NCBI GenBank assembly: GCA_028564675.1
Contig: JAOVVO010000090.1
Span: 1-64,000 of the forward strand
Origin: Onchocerca lupi
Lineage: Eukaryota; Nematoda; Chromadorea; Rhabditida; Onchocercidae
Direction: 5' to 3'
DNA: 64,000 nt
In this document: one piece after another, positions 52,331 through 60,917 of the stretch
How positions within the stretch are numbered: position 1 is the stretch's first letter
Layout: each line of letters starts with the position of its first letter
Notes under the pieces: model-generated
What the model was told of the DNA's origin: nothing
Databases searched by the model: none
What the model saw: the letters and a program-made list of their open reading frames with translations, nothing else
Translations under genes and position numbers: made by a program

Positions 52331-52660
52331 ATCGATTGCATCCGAATGATTCTCGAAATTGACTTGCAACTAAACTTGAAGTTAAGCTTAAATTCGAAAA
52401 TACTCAATAATTTCGGATTGTTGCTACTGTTGTGTCGCTTTGAACTCCGAACTGTTGCTATTGCTGCGTCGGTATAAAAACTCCGAACTTGAACTTGAGT
52501 TTCAACTCCATATCCTGTTATTTTAAACCCTTTCGGGGCTCACCTCCCTTATCTGATCTCCATCTGTCGCCTCTTGATTTGTTGACCTCACTTTTTTATC
52601 TGTGAATCGAAATATTTTGACGGAAAACATATTTGTCCTTACGCTTGTTGATCCTTTTGG
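52331..52660 (-). repeat. Helitron-type leader, third copy
   Basis: Read on the minus strand it shares ATGTTTTCCGTCAAAATATT, AGATAAAAAAGTGAGGTCAA and TGGAGATCAGATAA with 6030-6120. It also shares a GACxCAGCAATAG block and the phrase GCAATCGATCTGCTTTAxTTC. It immediately precedes the Rep remnant at 51480-52330, just as the 6030 leader precedes the 6486 pseudogene. Confidence 0.6.
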
Positions 52661-54189
52661 TGTCAAAGAAGTCATGTTTTTAACCTTATTTACGTGATTG
52701 CATCTTTTGATTTCGCTAATATCTTCCCGTTATTTGATCTTTTCATCATGAATAATGAGAGAATAATATGGACAAAGGGAATAAAAAGATAAATGTAGAT
52801 AGGATGAAAGGAGTCAAAAAAAAAAAAAAGGAAAATGGAAAAACGATGAAGGAAAAGAAGGGCAGGAAAAAGTGAGAAAGCGTCCTTTCTCCTTCTCCTT
52901 TTTCTCAAGAAAGAAGAAATGTAAAAGAAAAAAATATAAAAATAAAAAATTTATTAGTGCTAATCAATAAGCTATCTTTTATAATAATATATGTTATACA
53001 GCAAATTGATTTGAGCTGAAATTTTCTACGGAGCAGATGGTTTAAACCACTGGTGAACAGATTAGAGTGGAGAAAAGTGAAGTTCAAATTGAAGAAAGAA
53101 GGAAGGCAAAAAAAAACAAAAAAGAAAAATGAAGCAGAAGTGACGTGGATACTAAAGTGAAATTTGAAACTATTTTTATTTTTGAAGAGTGTTAAATGAC
53201 TATTTGTGTATATGTATGTGTGTTGTCTGTGCGTGTATGCATCTTTATTTAAATAGTTCATACCCACATATCTGAAATGAACCGGAAATTGTGATAGTAA
53301 AAAACAATTCAGAAACTACTGTTACTTTTCCTTAATAAATAAATAAATAAAATAATACTAAAAACTAGAAAAAAAGTATAAATTAAAAAAGGAATGAAAA
53401 AATGATGTGAGAATAATAAAAATTAAGAAAATAAAAAAAACTTGAGGAAGAAAACAAAAATATTACTAAAAACTAATAAAAAGTAAAAGTTTAAAAGAAA
53501 ATGAAAAAATGATGTAAGAATAGTAAAAATTAAAAAGAAAAAAGATAAATATATATACATAACTATGTTCAAAAATTATGATAATTATTAAAATAGCATA
53601 TTATCTTCCGTAGCCAGTACGGCAAAATGCACTTTTCATTTCTATTCCCACAATAAATTTTTTGGGATGATTGACGAATCTCATCTTCCTTTCTTCCAAT
53701 ACAATGTTTTTTTCTCTGTCTATTTTATCTTGAGTAATGTTAAAGTTGCCCGTGGAAGTTGAAGTAATTAAATAAATTATTTATTTGATAGTAGGTAATG
53801 AAATTAATTAATTTGAAAGTTATTAAAGCTCATAGAGAGTTTGGAATTTAAAATTTTAATGCATAATTCCAAAAGAAGTTTGACTAAATTATTTTTCTTC
53901 AAGTTTGCCTATGCATGTATATTGTCGCTGCTTCTTTCTGATCATGACAAAATTATAGGAGTGAATTCTGTTTTCAATTCTCACAGGTTTCTTTAATTTT
54001 GTTGTTTCACTAACTTGGGAACGAACTTCTAACTTTGGTAATTAAATCTTTATTGTAATATTTTTGTTAATCAACGGACACAAAACAATTCCAATGATAT
54101 TAAAAGTACAACTTTCATTAAGAGAACATAATACAAAGAAAAGAAGTTATGGTTACGCAATAATAGAAAACCCAATACTATGAGCTGGA
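52661..54189. other. A+T-rich intergenic region, no gene seen
   Basis: It contains purine-rich low-complexity stretches (52800-52920, 53085-53130, 53340-53560) and a TGTGTATGTATGTGTGT-like short GT tract at 53205-53230. No supported exon was found. Confidence 0.45.
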
Positions 54190-54378
54190 TTATCCGACCG
54201 AGTTCATGACTGCCCATCCTTTGGAATGATTTTTGTACTCAGAACCCTCTTCTTCTTCGTGGACGGAGGATCCTGGTATCATTTCTGGGCTACAAGGAAA
54301 CTCCATTTTGTCGCAAAAGTATGTGCCTTTGTTAGCGCATGAGATGTGCTTGTGATTAGTGCATGATGAAAGCGAGCT
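54190..54378 (-). CDS. Possible cysteine-rich terminal exon, unrecognised
   Basis: After a candidate acceptor (ATCAATAAG) at 54379 the minus strand is open for 62 codons and ends at TAA 54190. The composition is far more GC-rich than the flanks. The peptide starts SSLSSCTNHKHISC and has four cysteines in its first 31 residues (CTNHKHISC, FCDK, FPC). It continues with an acidic HEEEEGSEY tract and ends KGWAVMNSVG. I do not recognise a family. It could be the last exon of a gene whose earlier exons lie upstream on the same strand, perhaps including 54940-55232. It could also be a remnant of a lost gene or a transduced fragment. The acceptor lacks the usual pyrimidine-C. Confidence 0.3.
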   Translation of the reverse strand, partial: SSLSSCTNHKHISCANKGTYFCDKMEFPCSPEMIPGSSVHEEEEGSEYKNHSKGWAVMNSVG

Positions 54379-54939
54379 CTTATTGATTTAATACACAAAA
54401 ATGATTTCACAATGAATAACAGCAACTACGCGAAATCTCAAATTTAAAATAAAGGAATCATTGGTTCTCTTCTTTTATGCTCGTGGATTTCAGTGACATA
54501 TATCATAAAAATTTGAATATCACAAAACAGATATTTAATTCTAGGTAAAGAAAATTACAAGAATATAGGACGGAAATAAAATAATAACAAAAGAAAAAAT
54601 TATGCTGTTATTGTTCAAAAAGAGAAAAGGAAAAGCATAGAAAAGAATAATAAAGAGATATTTTTCCAGGAATTTCAAGAATTCAGGAATTGTACTTTAG
54701 TAAGCATATTTTCAATTAAAACGAATTATTGTTAATCTGAAAAAAGGATAGATATTGTAAAATGGTAATGAAATGTAATCAGTATTTCGAAAGTATGTTT
54801 AAATATATTTGTTCGTTGAAAATACATCTTGTTAGAATGTAAATATAGAAATACCAATATAATTATCGAAATAATATTATGATATCCTTGTCCATACCAA
54901 ATGGATAATGAGAACAAATTCAATAAGGAATTTAAGAAA

Positions 54940-55232
54940 TCAATGAAAAGGATTCATTAGATCTAATTTCCAGCTAATTATCATATCTAAAGTTTCTTCT
55001 TCGCAAGTTTGTTCATTTGGTGAACAACTATTTTGAAATTGGATGAATAAAAAAGCAATCAGCGAAATAACATTCGGATATCGATCTTCACCGATGGATA
55101 CAACAATATCGTTGCATAATCTAATGTGCAGTGTAGGCATATTGATCACCATAAAAGACAAACTTTTGCACAAATTCATGAAATTCTCGAAAATTTCCTC
55201 AACTAGCATTAATCTATGATGATGGCATTTGC
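54940..55232 (-). CDS. Coding-like exon abutting a Helitron remnant, weak Bcl-2 BH1-like pattern
   Basis: Following a candidate acceptor (ATTACCCAG, 55233) the minus strand is open for 97 codons to TGA at 54940. Visible segments are LVEEIFENFMNL, LCNDIVVSIGEDRYPNVISL, IAFLFIQFQ, a polar loop with two cysteines, and LDMIISWKLDLM. The order and spacing resemble helices 3-6 of Bcl-2 proteins: BH1 is F-x3-G-x2-NWGRVVALxxF, followed ~40 residues later by W-x-L-D-F. The Trp-Gly of BH1 is replaced by Tyr-Pro, and no BH2 or tail anchor follows in frame. The similarity to the Helitron helicase (7.9 kb copy) stops near 55245, exactly where this frame begins. No in-frame GT lies shortly before the TGA, so the 3' end of the exon is uncertain. 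It may be a diverged apoptosis regulator exon, a captured fragment or chance. Confidence 0.3.
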
Positions 55233-55245
55233 CTGGGTAATCCAA

Positions 55246-56050
55246 TTGCAGAAGTTATGAGGTAATGAAATTCGTCCTGGGTCAGATCAACCGGCACCTT
55301 CCAATTTTCAGCAATTGATGCGAGAATATTCTACTTAATCGATCGTTTTGCAGCTGAACACGCATATTTTTAGTTAATTTTAACGTCTTTATGCATCGTC
55401 ACAAAAGGAGAATTTCAGGCAATCATTTATTTCGTCCGCTGGTATCGATCGAGGAATTACAGATAATGTTCGCCTGAAATCTCCTGCAAGCAATATTAAT
55501 GCGCTCCCAAATTGGTCTGATATTTCCACGCAAATCTTTCAATGATCGATCAAGAGCCTCGACCGATTTTTTGTGCACCATTGTACATTCATTCTAAACA
55601 ATAAGTTTGCATTTTGCAATACTTTTTCATGTTCTGGAAATGTTGCAGTGGGAATTTCAATGAATTGCATGTTCAATGGCAATTTCAAAGCGGGATGAAA
55701 GTTTTTCCACCTAGTAGCAATGTTGTAGCCATTCCAGACGATGCAAGAGCGAAGATTATGCCATTTTGGGATCATATTGTTGCCAGAATCAATCTTATTA
55801 GAAACCTTTTACCAGTTCTCCCTGGTGCATCTAAAAAGATGATTTCTCATACTCCCTTACTGACAGTTTACATTATTTGATCGTAAATACCTTTTTGCTC
55901 AAGGATATTTAATTGCACATAAGAATAAGATCAGTCGTGTTGTAATTTTGTTCGCGACGCAATTCCACGTCGAGCGAAGCAGCAGCAGATCGATTCGGTG
56001 ATGACATTTCTATTTGATTGGGAACTTTGTTCGCGATTTGTAAGCATAAG
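55246..56050 (-). pseudogene. Helitron PIF1-like helicase, frameshifted remnant
   Basis: The minus strand reads IANKVPNQIEMSSPNRSAA and DVELRREQNYNT near 56043-55920. After a break it reads FLDAPGRTGK (Walker A with Gly to Arg), SSGMATTLLGG, ALKLPLNMQFIE, then ALILLAGDFRRTLSVIPRS (motif II/III) and IPADEINDC to about 55430. Fading traces run to DEFHYLITS near 55250. It is the same family as 6486-8100 and better conserved in places, but it has several stops and frame changes. It is on the same strand as the Rep remnant at 51.5-52.3 kb but lies upstream of it, so the two are not one intact element. Confidence 0.83.
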
Positions 56051-56155
56051 CTATAGATGGATAGACAAAAATAAACAAATAAAGGTATAATATGAATAAA
56101 ATTTAAAAAAGAAAGAATTAGTATCAATTACACCGATATTTCTGATGGATTTGAA

Positions 56156-56239
56156 TATTTAATCTATGGAAAAGTGAAGAAAATTATGATTAATATTTAT
56201 TTAATCTATGGAAAAGTGAAGAAAATTATGATTAATATT
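56156..56239. repeat. 42-base perfect tandem duplication
   Basis: The unit TATTTAATCTATGGAAAAGT, then GAAGAAAATTATGATTAATATT, occurs twice with no difference I can see, which suggests a recent duplication. Noncoding. Confidence 0.9.
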
Positions 56240-56574
56240 TTAACATTAAATTTACATCAAATTAAGTTTAAGCAAAATTAAATCAAAGAAGATTACCTGA
56301 GCAAAAAGATTAATCCTAAGAAATATTCAGAATTAATATAATAAAATTTCTGTAGATTAAATTGATGCCTTTTTTCAAACAAATTAAGCTAATTTTTATT
56401 AAAAAACAAGAATTTCGATTTCAAATTTTGACAGGTATTTAAAATTTCTTTTCCAGATTTGCTACAACTGCAAAAATTTTTTTATTTATATGCCATATCA
56501 AAAAGCATTTTAGTTCTTTTTATCAATTTTTTTCCTTCTCTCCTTAGATTAATTCATCTGATGTAATAAGCATA

Positions 56575-56910
56575 GCAGTAGAGAGAAAGATGGGACGTAG
56601 AGGAAGAGTGAGAGAAAAAAAGGAAGGCGGACTATTATTATCTATTATTATTGATTATTATTAGAGAGATGGGGAAAGAAGGGGAATAAGAGGAAAAAAG
56701 GAAAGCGGGGTCAATAGAACTCACTCACTCACTTACTTTTAGTTGTCACGGACGTGACGCGCAAAAAAAAGTATGTTGATATAAAAATATTCGCCTATTC
56801 GAATGCAAGATTTTTATCAAAATTTGAAAGCAATCGGTTGAGTACTTTCGGAGATACGTGAGAAAGCTCAGGTAGCATTTACAGTTTTGTTTACATAGAT
56901 TCAAAGAGAT
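56575..56910 (+). repeat. Dispersed repeat R, copy E
   Basis: A purine tract with AAAGAAAGCGGG/GGAAGGCGGA and ATT-type simple sequence is followed by TTTTAGTTGTCACGGACGTG, AAAGTATGTTGATATA, TTCGCCTATTCGAATGCAAG, AAAATTTGAAAGCAATCGGT and TTTCGGAGA. This is the same order as the right half of the 37 kb element (37630-37860). The left half is missing or diverged. Confidence 0.65.
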
Positions 56911-57747
56911 GACAGAATAAGAGAATGGATTCAAAGACAGGAGAGGAGTCACGTTTCATTTCATCCAACACATTGCCAGCAAGCAGTGTTGGGAAATGAA
57001 ATCATCGAATGTTGTTTGAGTTGAGGAAATCGTTGACACTACATGGGATGATACTCAACTTGTTTTATCTATTTTAAACATACAGTTGAATACCATTTAA
57101 AAAAAAAAAAAAAAAAATCATAAAAAGCGAATAAGGGTGTGAATTTTTAACCAATTATCTTATCAAGCATTAAAGGATAAAGACTTCTTAAAACTGCTAA
57201 ATGATTGTTTCTGCGAGTAATTTATTGACAAGCAATATGATTTAATGATATTGCAGGAAATAATCATTTCTTAAATAAATAAGCAGGATTAATATAGAAT
57301 GGAGCAATAAAGAAGAATAATAGTTAATTTTTTTCTTGGACATAGTGGAAATGTAATCGACTTCTCAGATTTATTCGGCTTACTTACTGTGGATTTCAAT
57401 AACTTGACATTTGGATTTATTATCATTCGAGTATTTAGGCTTTGCAAAATATTAACAGAAAAAAGAAAAAGATATAGATTTGTTTTCTGATATAACAAAA
57501 AGTAAGAGGAGATTTAAATGCTGTAAAGTTGTTTCCTGTCTATCTGATTCCATTGCAGAAGTGTACCTGCTCTATTTATCCCTGAAATTTTACAGTCAAG
57601 TTAACATAGTGTAATTATTATAACAAAGCCATTATTGTTAAATTGTTACATATTACCTTATCAGAATTTTCTGAAACTTGAAGTGCTAAAATTTTTTGAA
57701 GAGTAAAAAAGTTTAAATTGTACACAACGATCGTATTCCTACGTTAT
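56911..57747. other. Intergenic region, no gene seen
   Basis: It contains the 3' flank of the minus-strand gene ending at 57748 and a poly-A run near 57099-57117. No supported exon or RNA gene was found. Confidence 0.45.
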
Positions 57748-59230
57748 TTATATTCCTTGCGTCACACCTACAGCAGGCATCTGAACTGGTTCAAATCTGC
57801 TACCATCATCTATTCCAGTCCAAGTTTTTTGTTTATTAACCATCTTCTCCATCACTGTCACTTTGCATTTAATCTAAAACTAAATTTGCTTTTTTAAAAC
57901 TAAAAATTCTTAACTTTTTGATCAGAAAATATTGGATAGCAATAATTTATGAGATGATATGACAGAAGAATACAAAAGTTTTCTTCGATTTATGTTGCTC
58001 TACTTTGATTCTATCATGAAATGTTGGAAACGCTTGATTAAATGAAACATCAGAACATAGAAATGAGTGAAGCCTCATATTCAGATTTGATCGGCAGCAC
58101 ATTTCCGCGATTACAGTTCAAGAAAACGACACTAAACGTACAAATTTTCAGTTTCAAAATGTTTCATTTCAGCTTTTATTGATCACTTTTGAACAAATGT
58201 TGCTTATAATTTAGAGCTGAGATGCGATATTTCTCGAATTCTGAATTCATATATTCAAAGAATGTTTTGTCAAAAACTTGTGAAATGAATAAGATATTTT
58301 GAAGAGTAGCTAGTTGCAAGCATTCAAATTAGACAGAAGTTGCAATACAGTTTGGAATAATTAAGAAAGAAGTAACCTCGACGTCGTGATTAATTTTAAG
58401 TGGCTCCAAATTATCTTTCAAGAGAAGGAGCTTCCCGCAACTGGTTCTGGATCTTTCCTGAAGTAACCTTACATACCTTGTAGGCTTTTCGAGAGCCTGA
58501 AATATATTCGTATACATTAAAAGTTCCAAACCAATAAAAAAATGAAATTTAATTTCATGCTATGTTAGTGCAATTTAAGAATCTTTTAAAATGCTTGAAA
58601 TGATTATCGTATGAAAAATGAATCTTGCTAACGTCATGAATATACCTTTTTAAATTTGGAAGTTAAAGAATTTCCATAAATTAATAGAAACCTCCTCCTG
58701 CCGTTTTAGCTCCCGATCCTTTTCTATTTGTTTGATTTCCATCTGATTCTGTCGATAAAACAATGTGCAGATCTCATCATAATATTCTGAAAGATAAGTC
58801 CCAAAATTTTACTAAGCCGCAAGTTATATTTCTGAGAAAAATGATGAACATTAAAAATGTTGGCTCTCATAAATGGAGAGCGGGCAAGACTTTTTTTTAG
58901 CTGGAGAGATTGTGAATAGACGAATAAATAAATTTCGAAAAAAAAAACTTAAGAAAATGATTATTTAAATTAACAAAAGAATAAATTACAAAAAAAAAGA
59001 GATATATGATTAAGATAACATGGTCATGAAGTTTTGATACCCAAATAATCACCTTTATCACAGAATTGCTGATTGTCTCCATACTTTTGTAAATCATTTG
59101 TATGTTTAGAACAACATTCTATGTAACAATTTAATGCTATCACTAGTGATAAAAAGATAAGAATAACAGCTATTATGAACATCGCCATTTGTGGTACTAT
59201 AAAATTACCACTGAATAAATTTGCAAACAT
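57748..59230 (-). CDS. Single-pass membrane protein of unknown function, 4 exons
   Basis: Minus-strand exons 59230-59053, 58786-58692, 58496-58377 and 57873-57748 join in phase to 519 bases, 172 aa plus TAA. All junctions are GT/AG with good TTTCAG or TTTTAG acceptors. Residues ~15-36 (MAMFIIAVILIFLSLVIALNC) form a clear TM helix near the N-terminus, followed by YIECC with juxtamembrane cysteines. A charged, probably helical stretch comes next (QNQMEIKQIEKDRELKRQEE), then KPTRYVRLLQER, a Leu/Lys region, DVEIKCKVTVMEK, and a Gly/Pro-bearing tail TWTGIDDGSRFEP ending GVTQGI. There is no cleavable signal peptide, so a type III or II anchor with a mainly cytosolic or lumenal tail is possible. I do not recognise the family. 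The consistency of phase over four exons is the main support. Confidence 0.68.
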
Positions 59231-59718
59231 TCTTTATCTCAGCAGATTAACTGATGAGTTCAAATAGCATAGGAAATATGCTTTAAATGAGATAGTCCAG
59301 TATAATATAAATGAATCATCCATCAGCAATTTTCGGAAAATAACCTTTTTTACGTAAATTGCTTTGTCCAATGATCGAAGTGAAATGCAACCAAATCAAT
59401 GATGAATAACTGTAATATCTATCAATTGATGGGTTTATATTTGTCTACAGAAAAATCATTCTAGAAATTGCTTTAGACAAAATGGAGGACTACTGAATAA
59501 ACGAAGTTTATTTTTTGGAATAACAACTTACACGTCAATGTCATTATATCTATGAGAAAAATTTTTTTATTCCAAATATTTTATCAACTTGATCTGATGA
59601 ACAGATAGATACTAAGTAAATGTGAGAAGATAGTTGTAGCTGTCAGAACAACTGAAGACCGGAAAGTGATTTTTTCCTTGTAATGCAAATTAGGAATAAC
59701 ATTTCTGCCGGCTGCATT

Positions 59719-59752
<34 letters not shown>

Positions 59753-60325
59753 ATATTGTAATCTAATTTACATTAAAATTAATTTAAAAAACTCAGCTGC
59801 ATTGCGCTAACAAAAGCGCATCTGTACAAAAGATGCATTATCAATCCTTCCTTTTTTACCATTTTCAAAATTATCCATGCCAACGAGTGGCTGGTTTCTA
59901 CGTCCCAATAATTTAAATCTTTCTTACTACTCTTTTTATTATATTAGTAATTTCACCATTAATTTTATCATGTTTTATTGATATGATATTTGTAATATTC
60001 ATGCTTTATTGATGCAATGTTTACGATTTATCCTGTTTTGTGTTATCAAGTTCTTCTTATGATAAAAGGTTTAATTACCGAAGTTTGAGATTCTACGTGC
60101 CACGAGACAAGATTTCCCGACAATAGCATAGATATAAAACCAAAATTGGGATATTAGAAATCACTCTTATGAAATCACTCTAAAGCAGATGTAAAAAATG
60201 TGTTAGCAGTCACTGGAATAAAAAAATTTTGAATGAGTTATGACAACTAATTGAGTGGAAGTGAAGTTTGATATGAATAATTCGTGCGTTGAAATGCATA
60301 ACCAGTTATTGCCTTCATGATGGAT
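59231..60325. other. Intergenic region with poly-T, no gene seen
   Basis: It holds the 5' flank of the 172-aa gene and a run of about 31 T at 59721-59751. Composition around 59780-59900 and 60060-60180 is less A/T-rich, but I find no consistent exon. Confidence 0.4.
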
Positions 60326-60670
60326 TTACGAATATTGATAGATGACAGTCAACAATTTTGCAAGCCCCAGTGCTTTAGTTCTGCTTATTCTAGATCCTAT
60401 AATTGTTTGATCAAAACTGAAATTTGATAGATAAATGATGTATGGATAAACAGGCCAAGAAAGTTCAAATATTTGATAGGTAGAAAATTCGGAACAGAAT
60501 GTCATGAAAAAAGAGCAATTTGTTCTCCATTCTTCTAATACAAAGTTATATGACGAAGAAAGAAAGATATGAAGGACAACGCAACTTTCTGATTCATTGC
60601 AGGAAATTTTTGATTTAAACAACAGAATTATTGTCACCAAGGACAGCGATGATCTTGACAATTGTGTCAT
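60326..60670 (-). CDS. Unrecognised 114-codon open frame
   Basis: This ATG-started frame is open for 114 codons in the spacer downstream of the thioesterase gene. Its N-terminus has a hydrophobic segment (LSLVTIILLF) that could act as a signal or anchor. It is followed by CNESESC and several further cysteines and aromatic residues. No family motif is seen and no splice partners were found. Length and somewhat higher GC set it apart from the shadow frames, but chance is quite possible. Confidence 0.2.
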   Translation of the reverse strand: MTQLSRSSLSLVTIILLFKSKISCNESESCVVLHIFLSSSYNFVLEEWRTNCSFFMTFCSEFSTYQIFELSWPVYPYIIYLSNFSFDQTIIGSRISRTKALGLAKLLTVIYQYS

Positions 60671-60917
60671 CCCCTATATTACTGAGAAATAAAAGACATC
60701 ATCAGTTGATATCGCAATGCATGATATTATATTTTATCATGAATGCATTCATTTTAACAGCTTCCATTTTTATGTCAATAAAATCCGAAAGAAGAAGATA
60801 AATGAATCGGAATTGTTCATGTGCTAAATCGCTTTCAGATAAGAATATATACTATAAGAAAATGTATGTTTCTCGAAATGTTATTTGAGATTTAATGTTC
60901 AACATTTTTCAAAAAAT

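Noticed and set aside
52905..53267. 120-codon minus-strand frame, one of the longest in the window
   Set aside because: Dominated by Phe/Ser/Lys runs from purine-rich DNA; no recognisable motif and no coding-like base composition.
54732..54923. Hydrophobic frame that might supply a tail anchor for the Bcl-2-like exon
   Set aside because: It is in a different frame from 54940-55232, no GT donor lies before the intervening TGA, and the hydrophobic stretch is typical of A/T-rich noncoding DNA.
51480..56050. Treating the Rep remnant and the helicase remnant as one Helitron
   Set aside because: Both are on the minus strand, but the helicase lies upstream of the Rep part, the wrong order for one element; at least two insertions or a rearrangement are needed.
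57780..57800. tRNA B-box-like word GGTTCAAATCTG
   Set aside because: It is antisense to the last exon of the 172-aa gene, and no cloverleaf arms could be found around it.
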